Shown here in pieces: positions 1 through 7,975 of a DNA stretch of 16,399 nt; within the stretch, counting starts at the first letter, position 1; every line of letters starts with the position of its first letter. Below the pieces are notes generated by a model, which saw only the letters and a program-made list of their open reading frames with translations, had not been told where the DNA came from and made no database searches. Where the stretch lies: NCBI GenBank assembly GCA_002336815.1, contig DDEU01000020.1:1-16399 (forward strand), written 5' to 3'. The position numbers and the translations under genes are program-made. This stretch comes from Chitinophagaceae bacterium UBA1946 (lineage in GTDB: Bacteria > Bacteroidota > Bacteroidia > Chitinophagales > Chitinophagaceae).

Positions 1-1418
1 GTAAAGGTGATGCGGATGTATTGCGCAAGGCAATGGGTAAAAAACAAAAGTCGGTGCTTGATAAAATGAAAGCACAGTTTGTTGCAGGTGCAACAGCGAA
101 AGGACACCCTGCTGATAAGTTAGAAAAGATCTGGACTGATTGGGAAGCCTTTGCACAATATGCATTTAACAAATCACACTCTACGTGTTATGCATATGTT
201 GCCTACCAAACAGCTTATTTAAAAGCCCACTACCTTGCTGAATATATGTCAGCCGTTTTAAATAATGCCGGAAGTATTGATAAGATCACTTTCTTTATGG
301 AAGAGTGCAAGCGCATGGGATTAAAGGTACTGGGGCCGGATATCAATGAATCGCAGAATGGCTTTGCAGTGAATCAAAAAGGCGAGATACGTTTTGGTTT
401 CAGCGGCCTGAAAGGTGTTGGTGAGAACGCCATCGAAAACATCATTGATGAAAGAGGAAAACATGGCGCCTATACATCCATTTTCGACCTGGTAAAAAGA
501 GCCAATCAAAGAGCAGTAAGTAAAAAATCGCTGGAAAGTCTTATTTATTCCGGCGCTTTTGATTGCTTTAAAGATTACACAAGGGCGCAATATTTTTATA
601 CTGCTCCCGGTGATGTACAGTCGCTGGAGAAGATCATCAAATTTGGCAATGTATTCCAGGCACAGGCAGCCAATACCAGTAATACGCTGTTTGGCGATCT
701 GCAGATGCCGGAAATTGTGCCCCCCAAGATCCTGCCCTGCGAACCATGGCCGCTGGCACAACAACTGGATTTTGAAAAAGAAGTAACAGGGATGTACATG
801 AGTGGTCACCCGCTGGACAATTTCAAATTTGAAATGCGCCACTACAACATCACGCCGCTGGCAGATTACAATGAATTCAAGGCCGCTGTAAATACATTTC
901 CCAATCCTTCCCGGCAGTTCCGGGTAGCGGGTTTGGTGGTGGATGCACAGCACAGGCTCACCAAAACAGGAAAGAACTTTGGCATATTGGCCATTGAAGA
1001 TTACAGTGGAAAAAGTGAATTCATGTTGTGGAGCGAAGACTATGTAAAGTATACCAACTACCTGGAAAAGGGAATGATCGTATTGGTGGAAGGCGGTTTT
1101 AAAACAAGGTACAACAGCGACCAGTATGAATTCAGATTATCAAAGATTCACCTGCTTGATACCGTTAAAACAACCCTCACCAAACAGGTAGTGATAGACG
1201 TTCAACCACAATTCATCAATGAAGATTTCGTAAACTTTATCGATTCCAACATTAAAGCTCATCCCGGCAGTACACAGCTCAAGTTAAATGTGAACGATAA
1301 CCGCAATAATTTCAGGGTGGGTATGTACACCCTTGGAAAAGGCTTCACCATGAACGACGACCTGGCGGTATTTTTAAACGACAATAAAGATGTGGAAGTG
1401 AGTGTGGTGACGGGGTGA
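1..1418 (+). CDS. dnaE: DNA polymerase III subunit alpha, C-terminal part (5' end outside window)
   Basis: This is the replicative polymerase catalytic subunit, which copies DNA at the fork in complex with the beta clamp. The frame is open back to the window edge: codons upstream of the TTG at 21 read K-G-D-A-D-V and then run into RKAMGKK, the conserved fingers-region motif of DnaE, so the TTG is not a start. Next comes a conserved block with HSTCYAYVAYQTAYLKAHY and the helix-hairpin-helix region. TLFG at about 684-695 sits where the internal clamp-binding motif usually lies. The GHPLD motif is followed by an OB-fold (FRVAGLVVDAQ onward) and the C-terminal domain. The PHP and palm domains lie outside the window. 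It ends with TGA and converges on the minus-strand array 75 nt away. It looks like an intact housekeeping gene and has no functional link to the lipid genes. Confidence 0.95.
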   Translation, partial: KGDADVLRKAMGKKQKSVLDKMKAQFVAGATAKGHPADKLEKIWTDWEAFAQYAFNKSHSTCYAYVAYQTAYLKAHYLAEYMSAVLNNAGSIDKITFFMEECKRMGLKVLGPDINESQNGFAVNQKGEIRFGFSGLKGVGENAIENIIDERGKHGAYTSIFDLVKRANQRAVSKKSLESLIYSGAFDCFKDYTRAQYFYTAPGDVQSLEKIIKFGNVFQAQAANTSNTLFGDLQMPEIVPPKILPCEPWPLAQQLDFEKEVTGMYMSGHPLDNFKFEMRHYNITPLADYNEFKAAVNTFPNPSRQFRVAGLVVDAQHRLTKTGKNFGILAIEDYSGKSEFMLWSEDYVKYTNYLEKGMIVLVEGGFKTRYNSDQYEFRLSKIHLLDTVKTTLTKQVVIDVQPQFINEDFVNFIDSNIKAHPGSTQLKLNVNDNRNNFRVGMYTLGKGFTMNDDLAVFLNDNKDVEVSVVTG

Positions 1419-1493
1419 CAGGCGAAAGATATCCTGTTGGCTAATTTTAAAGAATCTTTGCGTATTCGGCTCACCGTGCAGGTTAGTTGACCA

Positions 1494-2165
1494 CTATTGA
1501 AGACTGGTCAAAAATTCCTGCAGAGCCTTGTCGGTATAATCTTCTACAATAGCGATCACGTTATCAAATGCAGCAAACTCATCCGCTGTATGCATGGTAG
1601 TAAGCACCACACACTGCATGCCTGCATTCAAAGCAGTCTCCACTCCTTTTGGAGAATCTTCAAATACAATGCAATCAGCAGCATCAATGCCCATAATACG
1701 GGCACAATTCAAAAATGTTTCAGGATCTGGCTTGCTGAGTGTAACATCATCGGCTGTTACAATGGCTTTAAAGTAGTGCCTGATATTGAGCCCGTCCAAA
1801 ATAAAATCAACATTAAAACGGATGGCTGCGGTACCAATGGCCATTGCAATATTCTTTTCGCCGGCGGTTGCTAAAAAACGATCCAGGCCGCTGATCAATT
1901 TCATTTCGGAGCGGTATTCCTCCTGGTACAGGTTTTCTTTTTTTACTTCCAGTGCATCTTTTTCTGCATCGGAAAACCTGCCGGGAAAAATGCGTTCCAG
2001 CACTTCGCTGTTCTTGCCATAACATTCTGCCTTCACTTCTTCCAGCGTTAATGGCGAACCCAGAGCCTGCACGATCTTCCACCATATCCTGATATGGTAT
2101 GGCATATCATCTATCATGGTGCCATTCATATCAAATATAAAAGCCTTCGGTTTTGTATTGCTCAT
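1494..2165 (-). CDS. HAD-superfamily hydrolase (beta-phosphoglucomutase-like subfamily)
   Basis: A 223-residue HAD phosphatase/mutase-type protein with an alpha-helical cap inserted after motif I. Motif I is DMNGT (D12-x-N14-G-T16): the nucleophile Asp is present, but the second Asp of the usual DxDGT, normally the general acid/base, is Asn (AAT codon at 2124-2126). Motif II Thr is in GTAA (about T112), motif III Lys in LSKPDP (K145), and motif IV Glu-Asp in VFEDSPKG (E169-D170). The ATG start overlaps the TGA of the upstream PAP2 gene by one base (TGATG), which suggests translational coupling and membership of the lipid array as its last gene. Its substrate is unknown. A role in dephosphorylating an inositol-lipid intermediate or free inositol phosphate is possible but purely contextual. 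A generic sugar-phosphate phosphatase is equally possible. Confidence 0.88.
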   Translation of the reverse strand: MSNTKPKAFIFDMNGTMIDDMPYHIRIWWKIVQALGSPLTLEEVKAECYGKNSEVLERIFPGRFSDAEKDALEVKKENLYQEEYRSEMKLISGLDRFLATAGEKNIAMAIGTAAIRFNVDFILDGLNIRHYFKAIVTADDVTLSKPDPETFLNCARIMGIDAADCIVFEDSPKGVETALNAGMQCVVLTTMHTADEFAAFDNVIAIVEDYTDKALQEFLTSLQ

Positions 2166-3100
2166 CAGGAAATAAATTGAAGATATTTATGAAGCAGTTG
2201 CCTGAACCAGCCGGATCGAAGCATTCCTTTCTGGAAGATGATGATGCCTGTGATGGCACAGGTTATACCAGCCAATACATCCAGTACGTAGTGGTGACTG
2301 GTGTACACCGCTGCAAACCAGATGCCCAGCATTACAGCGATAAAAACAAGACGTACCGGTAACCATACCCTGTTCTTGAATTCATAATAAACTACTATCA
2401 ATGGATAAGAAGAATGCAAAGAGGGCATCGCTGCAAAAACATTGGAGCCTTTTGCATACAGATTCTTAAAGATACTCACGTTAAAAAACTGGTCGAATCT
2501 TGCAAGACCAGCGGTATTCCCCGGTGTACCGGCAATAAAATCTTTTCCGTATTGCTGTAGGTACCAGGGTGGCGCCGCAGGATAGATATAATAAATGATA
2601 AAGCCGATCATGTTCACCAGTACAAAAGTGATGGAGAACTGCAAAAACAGCGGCTTGTTTTTAAAGAACAGGTAGGCCGCAAATGCAAGTGGCACCGGTA
2701 TCCAGCACAGGTAAAAAATCCCCGTCATCACATCCAGCACAGAACTTTGGTGTGCCTTCCAGAACTCATTGGGTGTAACCCTTGCTTCGCCACTGCCAAT
2801 ACCGAACAATGCCTTTTCATGATTGTACAGGTCTGTGATGTGAACAGTGTTAAAACGGTAATTGGGAAACGCCTTCATGTAATCGAAGATGATCCAGTAC
2901 ACTATAAAAATAGAGAAGCCCAGGATGAACTTTCTTGCAACAGGGTGTGCAAAATAAAATATATTAAAAATACCTGCCAACACAAGCTGGTCAGTCTTGT
3001 ACCCGATCAACAGGTAAGACACAAAAAGGTATAACGCTGTAACAGCGGCTGCAGATAAGATATTTTTTGGCGAATAAAAATTACTGCTCCTGTAGCTCAT
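2165..3100 (-). CDS. PAP2-superfamily, AUR1-like inositolphosphotransferase (candidate ceramide phosphoinositol synthase)
   Basis: A 311-residue polytopic inner-membrane protein with about six hydrophobic segments (roughly residues 14-33, 40-50, 58-75, 125-146, 152-172, 247-290). It carries the features of the AUR1/inositol phosphorylceramide synthase branch of PAP2: YPAAPPWY (173-180), the PSLHSSYP box with catalytic His (H229), and SHHYVLD with His270 and Asp274 spaced HxxxD as in yeast Aur1. Aur1 transfers phosphoinositol from phosphatidylinositol to ceramide; the same reaction here fits the operon, which encodes makers of both substrates. The first 20 nt overlap the end of the hydroxylase gene upstream, and its stop overlaps the HAD start. 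An alternative is a lipid phosphatase of the PAP2_3 type. The family call is firm; the substrate is inferred from context. Confidence 0.85.
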   Translation of the reverse strand: MSYRSSNFYSPKNILSAAAVTALYLFVSYLLIGYKTDQLVLAGIFNIFYFAHPVARKFILGFSIFIVYWIIFDYMKAFPNYRFNTVHITDLYNHEKALFGIGSGEARVTPNEFWKAHQSSVLDVMTGIFYLCWIPVPLAFAAYLFFKNKPLFLQFSITFVLVNMIGFIIYYIYPAAPPWYLQQYGKDFIAGTPGNTAGLARFDQFFNVSIFKNLYAKGSNVFAAMPSLHSSYPLIVVYYEFKNRVWLPVRLVFIAVMLGIWFAAVYTSHHYVLDVLAGITCAITGIIIFQKGMLRSGWFRQLLHKYLQFIS

Positions 3101-3728
3101 CTACTTTTTTTGCAGTATTAGGAAATCCGGAGCCGAAAATTTTATCCCATAAAGAAGAACTCACACCAAAGCCTTTTTCCGGGTTCTGGTAATGATGCAG
3201 CATGTGATGCTGCTTGATCTTTTTCATTAAACCAGATTTAAAGTTGTAATGGTGCATAGCATAATGAAGCATGTCGTACACCAGGTAACCCAGTAAAAAG
3301 CCCGGGAAGAATGCATACAAATGTTGCTGCGTTAAAAACAGGGAAAACAATAAATAGAACAGTGTTGCCAGTGGAATGCTTGCGGAAGGTGGCATTACCA
3401 GCCTTTTTTTATCTCTTGGGTAATCGTGGTGTACACCGTGAAAAATAAAATGAAGCCGCTGGCCCCAGCCCGATGTAGGATGGTAGTGAAAAATATAACG
3501 GTGCAGGCAATACTCGGTTACCGTCCAAACTCCCAGCCCTATTAAAAAATACAATATAAAACCTGCAATGCCTATCTGGTTTGAAAAAGCCAGGTAAGTA
3601 AAAAAAGTAATAACAGGTACAAATATGAACAGTGGAACTGCAAAATGAACCTTTGAAAGTTTTTCCATCCAGCCACTCTTGAACAACCGAATGGATTCTT
3701 CGCTGTTGGATATGTATGTCTTTGCCAT
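3081..3728 (-). CDS. FA2H/Scs7-type fatty acid (ceramide) hydroxylase, sterol desaturase superfamily
   Basis: A 215-residue di-iron membrane hydroxylase. Hydrophobic segments lie at about 29-48, 52-70, 117-133 and 138-152. The histidine clusters are complete: H76RYIFH81, H93-x3-H97-xx-H100-H101, H155-x3-H159-H160 and H174-H175-xx-H178-H179. The stretch HGVHHDYPRDKKRLVMPP followed by the late GFGVSSSLWDKIFG matches the pattern of eukaryotic fatty acid 2-hydroxylase (FA2H, yeast Scs7) rather than C-5 sterol desaturase. The N-terminal cytochrome b5 domain found in many eukaryotic members is absent, so an external electron donor is needed. In this operon the natural substrate is the N-acyl chain of ceramide, giving the 2-hydroxy ceramides common in Bacteroidota. 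It lies 24 nt after the DUF4833-like gene and overlaps the PAP2 start by 20 nt. A carotenoid or sphingoid-base hydroxylase is less likely. Confidence 0.87.
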   Translation of the reverse strand: MAKTYISNSEESIRLFKSGWMEKLSKVHFAVPLFIFVPVITFFTYLAFSNQIGIAGFILYFLIGLGVWTVTEYCLHRYIFHYHPTSGWGQRLHFIFHGVHHDYPRDKKRLVMPPSASIPLATLFYLLFSLFLTQQHLYAFFPGFLLGYLVYDMLHYAMHHYNFKSGLMKKIKQHHMLHHYQNPEKGFGVSSSLWDKIFGSGFPNTAKKVDELQEQ

Positions 3729-3752
3729 CTTGTTAAATATATAAGGTGATAC

Positions 3753-4295
3753 TTAAATTTTGATCCGTTCTGTTACGGTTTGTTTTGTTTCGGGATCTAT
3801 TCCTGTGATGTCTGCATAATCAACTTTCGGCGACCAGGGCGATCCTCCCTTCCTGATCTCAAGGTATATTTTTGTAAGCACTGAATACCGCTTATTAATG
3901 AGTGTGAATACCCTGAACCTTCCATCTCCACAAAACTTCAGGTACAACTTCATATTCTTATAAGCCACAATGCTCAACTCGTATTCTTTGTCACCGATCT
4001 TCCTTGCTTTTATACCGTATGCAAATTTACGTTGAATAAAACTTAGTTCCTCTTTTTGTCCTTTTTCCTGGTATCTTATCCAGTAAACATGCACGGGGTC
4101 ATCAGTATCCAGTACGCCTTTGGAATAATTCACATCGTACACAATGGTATTGCTGTTGTGATTGCGCTGCAGGTAAAAAAGCCGGTCTGCATGCGGCGGC
4201 GGGCTGGGGTAAGCAGCAGGTTGTGCAGCAAGCTGGTTTACCATCCCGGCAAGCAAGAAAACCGTTGCAAATTTAAACAGATAGCGTGGCTGCAT
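3753..4295 (-). CDS. Small exported protein, DUF4833-like
   Basis: A 180-residue protein with an N-terminal signal peptide: positively charged start, hydrophobic core at about 7-22, likely cleavage after the AAQ near residue 25. The mature part starts with a Pro-rich linker and then FYLQRNHNSNTIVYDVNY, PVHVYWIRYQEKG, ELSFIQRKFAYGIKAR and a beta-rich C-terminal half. This resembles, from memory, the DUF4833 family of Bacteroidota; I am not certain of the number. There is no catalytic motif I recognise; the alternating hydrophobic pattern suggests a beta-sandwich or lipid-binding-type fold in the periplasm. It lies 14 nt downstream of the CDP-alcohol transferase and 24 nt upstream of the hydroxylase, so it is embedded in the lipid array. 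A periplasmic accessory role in inositol-sphingolipid handling is inference only. Confidence 0.75.
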   Translation of the reverse strand: MQPRYLFKFATVFLLAGMVNQLAAQPAAYPSPPPHADRLFYLQRNHNSNTIVYDVNYSKGVLDTDDPVHVYWIRYQEKGQKEELSFIQRKFAYGIKARKIGDKEYELSIVAYKNMKLYLKFCGDGRFRVFTLINKRYSVLTKIYLEIRKGGSPWSPKVDYADITGIDPETKQTVTERIKI

Positions 4296-4309
4296 CGCTT
4301 TATAGTCGT

Positions 4310-5014
4310 TTACTTTCCCCCCAGTTCCTTTTTGGCATGCATCAGCCTTTTGATGGCCGTTACATTGGTAAGCACCGCCATAATAGTGAGGGGAAGTGTA
4401 AATATCGTCATTGTTTCAAATACATGATACCTGAAAAAAGACACAAAGTATTTATAGTCTCCGCCAATATAGTGTCCCGCTACGCCACAGGCAATGGCGG
4501 AAAGACCGGTCAACACTACCCTCTCAGGCCGTTGCATTACGCCGCCTTTGTTTTCAATGCCGAGGCCTTCGCTCCTGGCCCGGGTATAACTTACCATCAT
4601 AGAACCGATCAGTGCAATGAACGCAAACAAAGAACTCAGGAAATAATGATGTGCCACCAGGTAATAACAGATACCCAGGAACATGATGAGTTCGCTGTAC
4701 CTGTCGAGTACAGAATCAAACAAGGCCCCGAATTTTGAACTCATGTTACCAAGCCTGGCTACCTGGCCATCGAGCATATCAAACAAGCCGGCTACCAGTA
4801 TCAGTACGCCTCCCCAACCCACATACGAAAGATCTCCCCGGTGGCCCTCTTCGGCGCCTTTTATAAAAACAATGGCTACACCGATATTGAGCACCAGCCC
4901 CGTAATGGTTACCAGGTTGGGGGTAAACCCAATCTTTATCAACCCCTTTACAAAAGGATTGATCACAACGTAAATTGTTTGTTGAAGCTTATCTCTTAGT
5001 CGCTCCTGTGCCAT
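4310..5014 (-). CDS. CDP-alcohol phosphatidyltransferase (candidate phosphatidylinositol phosphate synthase)
   Basis: A 234-residue inner-membrane enzyme of the CDP-alcohol phosphotransferase family. The diagnostic motif DG-x2-AR-x8-G-x3-D-x3-D is complete: D82-G83, A86-R87, G96, D100, D104, preceded by D79. Several hydrophobic helices (about 34-51, 66-80, 108-145, 160-185, 200-220) fit the six-helix fold. The family transfers a CDP-linked lipid headgroup to an alcohol. Since inositol-3-phosphate synthase is four genes upstream in the same array, the likely acceptor is inositol-3-phosphate with CDP-diacylglycerol, giving phosphatidylinositol phosphate, as proposed for the Bacteroides thetaiotaomicron inositol-lipid cluster. 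Glycerol-3-phosphate (PgsA-type) or inositol acceptors cannot be excluded from sequence. It lies 24 nt after the DUF5686 gene. Confidence 0.88.
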   Translation of the reverse strand: MAQERLRDKLQQTIYVVINPFVKGLIKIGFTPNLVTITGLVLNIGVAIVFIKGAEEGHRGDLSYVGWGGVLILVAGLFDMLDGQVARLGNMSSKFGALFDSVLDRYSELIMFLGICYYLVAHHYFLSSLFAFIALIGSMMVSYTRARSEGLGIENKGGVMQRPERVVLTGLSAIACGVAGHYIGGDYKYFVSFFRYHVFETMTIFTLPLTIMAVLTNVTAIKRLMHAKKELGGK

Positions 5015-5038
5015 TATGCTTTTAAAGATTTATCTGCA

Positions 5039-7612
5039 TTAAAATTCAAAACGTACCTTAAACCTTACCCCCCATTTGCTGATATCCGGATGATCGAGGT
5101 AGGTCAATCGCTTGATCAGGTCTACCCTCAATAATTTAAATATATTGGCCAGTCCCACACTCACTTCCATATAAGGCCCGTTGTTCAGGGCAAAGGTATT
5201 GGCTTTGCCAGTGACCGGGTCGGTTAAAAACTTAAACACATTGGCATTTTTCGCCGGGTTATTCTCATCTCTTAAACTACCATACAGCACTTTCATACTG
5301 GCTACTTCCCTCCACTTAAGGGCTCTCAGCAAAGGAATTTTATTGAGGAAAAAGCCATTGAAATGCACATCAAAGTTAGCTGCATAAAATTTATCACTTA
5401 CAAATTCCAGGAAGTTCATAAGGTTGTATGAATTAAGCTGGTAACCATACGTTTGATTGGCCCTGTGTATCGTCAGCAAAGGAAAAGGCAACTGCCCAAA
5501 AGTATATCCGCCTTCCATGGTAATATCAGTAAAACCCAGTTGCGACATGTAAAACCGCTTTTCGGCATACAGGTTAACGTTATGATATTTGTATTCTCCG
5601 CCGAACACTCCTTTCAAACCGGTGATATACCGCAGGCTGAAAATAGGATACTTGTTAACGATAGGAATACGGAAATTTTTACCCTGGTAAAACTGTTCTC
5701 CCGGCGCCCAGCGCAATTGAGCACTTATTTCCGCAGTAGTAATACCCGGGATATAAGAACCGGAATCGGCACCTGGTTTTTGGTAACTAATGGCTCCGGC
5801 AGGCTCCTGTTCCGTATGTTTAAAGCCCAGCGATAACTGGAAATTTTTACCAAATTCCCGTTCGTATTCTGTTTTGAAAATCCTGTTGTATATCCACTTA
5901 TCGTTCTTCCCTCTTTTAAAAGACAACAAAAAATTGTCTTCCTGAACATACTGCAATTCCTGTCCGGGAATTTTCATATCATACTGGTAACCCAGTTTAA
6001 GATAGTGCAATGGAAAAGCGTAAATAGATTTATGGTTCAACGACAGGGTTACGTTCGCTGCATATTTATACCGCTTGTCTTTAAATCCATAAGCCACATA
6101 ATTTTCAAAGTAAAGGTTGTTGTTGAACTTAGGGGTGGTACGTCCGCCAAGGCGCAACCTGAAACCTTCTATCGGGTTAAAACTGTAAAATGTATTGGTA
6201 TTACCGATCTCGTAATCACCCAGCACAACATAGCCTGTAAACAGTGCCGTAACAACCGTCATAAAGGTTTTGAACTTTTTGGTGTTCTTCAGGCTGTCGA
6301 TATTGTAATAAGCTTTGGCCTCTACATTAGAAAGTGGTGTATGCCGCTGGGCTACCCAAAAACTGTCGGAGTTGGTGAACTCTGAACTTAAATTCACTTC
6401 ATCCTTTGCTTTGTAGATACTGTCCGGCGCCGGTACGTTGATCAAAAAATCTTTGAACGACACCAGGCGCTCACCGTACATGCTTCCGCTGGAGCTGTTC
6501 ACCAGTGCGAATTCCGTAAGCATATCACTTTTGATAACATGGTATCTTCCATCCGGACCTTTTTCAAAATCCTGTTTTATTTTAAGTTCCCTTGTCCAGT
6601 TAACATTGGCCTTTTTGCTGATGGTCATTTCAATTTTTTGAATTGAATAGTTGCCATCAAGCGTAATGTACATGGTTCCCCTGAAGATCAGGTCATTGGG
6701 GTTTTTAGGCGTAAAATAAAGCCGCACCAGTTTTACACCGTCAACCTCCGTGGTATCCCGGATATAATAGCGGTAAAAAGCAGGACCGAGATCTGCAATG
6801 GGGCTAAGAAATTGTTGTTGCAGCAGGGGAATGCTGTTGTCGTAAATGTTGATGTCTACATACAATGATTTGAGATAAGAGCTGATACCGGCGTTATCAA
6901 TAAAATCACCATAGTTCACTTTCTTTTCTGCAAGTATACGGGTCTTATCTTCTGAAGGATCTTTACGAAGGTATTTTTCCTGCAGCTTTTCTTCAATATA
7001 GATCGGCAACAGCGACTTGCCCGGTACCGAATTGGTATCCACATTCTCCATAATGAATTTAAAACTTCTGAAAAGTTTGTTCTTCATTAATTTTTCGGGC
7101 GTATTGGCCAGCGACAATCCCAGTTTTTCATACTGCTGGTATTGTACATAGTCGTAAGCCGTGATCCTGTTCTTTTCTTTATTCTCCAGCACTTTATCGA
7201 TCAGTTCAACAGCAGGGTTATTCTTATTGCGGTACTTACCCCGTCCCCTTTTTACCACCACTTCCTTCATAGCCTTGCTTAGCTCCATCTCAATATCAAC
7301 ATTCTGTTCAATTCCGGGAGTGATCTTTTTGGTGACCGTAGTATAACCTACGAAAGAAAATAACAGCGTGTTGAACTTAGGGTTTCTTGTTTCAATGGAA
7401 TAACTGCCATTTTCATCGCTGGTAACACCTTTGCCGTCTTTAAAAACAACGGTTACAAAAGATATTGGCCGCCTGGTAATAGCATCCCTTATAAAGCCTT
7501 TTACAATGGTTTGTGCACCGGCTGAAAAACTCCACAACAAAAACAGCAAAAGAAACGATCCTTTGCTGCGAAGTTTGTTGCTGATTGTGTTATTGAATAT
7601 TCTTAAAAACAT
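5039..7612 (-). CDS. CarboxypepD_reg-like / DUF5686 outer-membrane protein
   Basis: I place the start at the ATG at 7612 (857 residues) rather than the TTG at 7648: the ATG opens a normal signal peptide (basic start, LLLFLLWSFSAGAQ core, cleavage near residue 34) and has an AAAGAA stretch just upstream. After the signal comes a carboxypeptidase regulatory-like beta-sandwich (about 35-115: VKGFIRDAITRRPISFVTVVFKDG type pattern), a middle region, and a long C-terminal part rich in alternating aromatic strands. It ends in phenylalanine, typical of an outer-membrane beta-barrel. This architecture is the Bacteroidota DUF5686 family, whose function is unknown. There is no TonB plug domain. The first 23 nt overlap the end of the GtrA-like gene. 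Its place inside a lipid operon makes it a candidate for outer-membrane lipid insertion or export, by inference only. Confidence 0.85.
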   Translation of the reverse strand: MFLRIFNNTISNKLRSKGSFLLLFLLWSFSAGAQTIVKGFIRDAITRRPISFVTVVFKDGKGVTSDENGSYSIETRNPKFNTLLFSFVGYTTVTKKITPGIEQNVDIEMELSKAMKEVVVKRGRGKYRNKNNPAVELIDKVLENKEKNRITAYDYVQYQQYEKLGLSLANTPEKLMKNKLFRSFKFIMENVDTNSVPGKSLLPIYIEEKLQEKYLRKDPSEDKTRILAEKKVNYGDFIDNAGISSYLKSLYVDINIYDNSIPLLQQQFLSPIADLGPAFYRYYIRDTTEVDGVKLVRLYFTPKNPNDLIFRGTMYITLDGNYSIQKIEMTISKKANVNWTRELKIKQDFEKGPDGRYHVIKSDMLTEFALVNSSSGSMYGERLVSFKDFLINVPAPDSIYKAKDEVNLSSEFTNSDSFWVAQRHTPLSNVEAKAYYNIDSLKNTKKFKTFMTVVTALFTGYVVLGDYEIGNTNTFYSFNPIEGFRLRLGGRTTPKFNNNLYFENYVAYGFKDKRYKYAANVTLSLNHKSIYAFPLHYLKLGYQYDMKIPGQELQYVQEDNFLLSFKRGKNDKWIYNRIFKTEYEREFGKNFQLSLGFKHTEQEPAGAISYQKPGADSGSYIPGITTAEISAQLRWAPGEQFYQGKNFRIPIVNKYPIFSLRYITGLKGVFGGEYKYHNVNLYAEKRFYMSQLGFTDITMEGGYTFGQLPFPLLTIHRANQTYGYQLNSYNLMNFLEFVSDKFYAANFDVHFNGFFLNKIPLLRALKWREVASMKVLYGSLRDENNPAKNANVFKFLTDPVTGKANTFALNNGPYMEVSVGLANIFKLLRVDLIKRLTYLDHPDISKWGVRFKVRFEF

Positions 7613-7970
7613 ATTTCTTTTGTAAGGGATAATTATAGGCCAGTGCAACGGTTAAAGAAATGAGTACTTTGGCCAGCATATACTCAACACCGGCTACATG
7701 AATAAGCAGGTAAACGCCGGAGGCATTTAGTACCAGGTTACCGATCCAGGTGAGGAAGTATTTTTTTCCCTGTTGGATCATTGCACCATCGGCCACTTTA
7801 AACGCCCAATACCTGCAGATGAAGAAATTGATGATGCCGCCGGCTACCGTACCGCCAATACAGGCCAATACTTTGTCGACCCCCGCAAATTTCACCATCA
7901 CAAAAGTGAACACATAGTCGCAGGCACTTGCAACAGTTGCTGCCACGTTCGCCTTTAAAAATGTTTTCAT
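7590..7970 (-). CDS. GtrA-like four-helix membrane protein
   Basis: A 126-residue protein with four hydrophobic helices (about 9-28, 34-50, 70-89, 97-116) and short polar links. The pattern (FLKANVAATVASACDYVFTF, ICRYWAFK after helix 2, and a C-terminal YPLQKKYVF) fits the GtrA family. GtrA proteins are thought to flip polyprenyl-phosphate-linked sugars or otherwise assist membrane glycosylation. Here the flanking genes are lipid enzymes and no glycosyltransferase is seen, so a role in moving an inositol-lipid intermediate across the inner membrane is one possible reading, unproven. It starts 5 nt after the PgpA-like gene and overlaps the next gene by 23 nt. Confidence 0.8.
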   Translation of the reverse strand: MKTFLKANVAATVASACDYVFTFVMVKFAGVDKVLACIGGTVAGGIINFFICRYWAFKVADGAMIQQGKKYFLTWIGNLVLNASGVYLLIHVAGVEYMLAKVLISLTVALAYNYPLQKKYVFKNIQ

Positions 7971-7975
7971 CTTTT

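Noticed and set aside
321..953. A 210-codon open frame on the minus strand opposite dnaE
   Set aside because: It lies entirely within the strongly conserved dnaE frame, and its translation shows no recognisable family or signal, so it is an antisense shadow.
1422..1470. Inverted AAAGAT / ATCTTT between dnaE and the HAD gene as a possible bidirectional terminator
   Set aside because: Only 6 AT-rich base pairs with a loop of more than 20 nt and no following T-tract; too weak to call.
7613..7648. TTG start extending the DUF5686 gene by 12 codons
   Set aside because: The ATG at 7612 opens a normal signal peptide; the extension would place a Pro/Ile-rich stretch ahead of it and enlarge the overlap with the GtrA-like gene.
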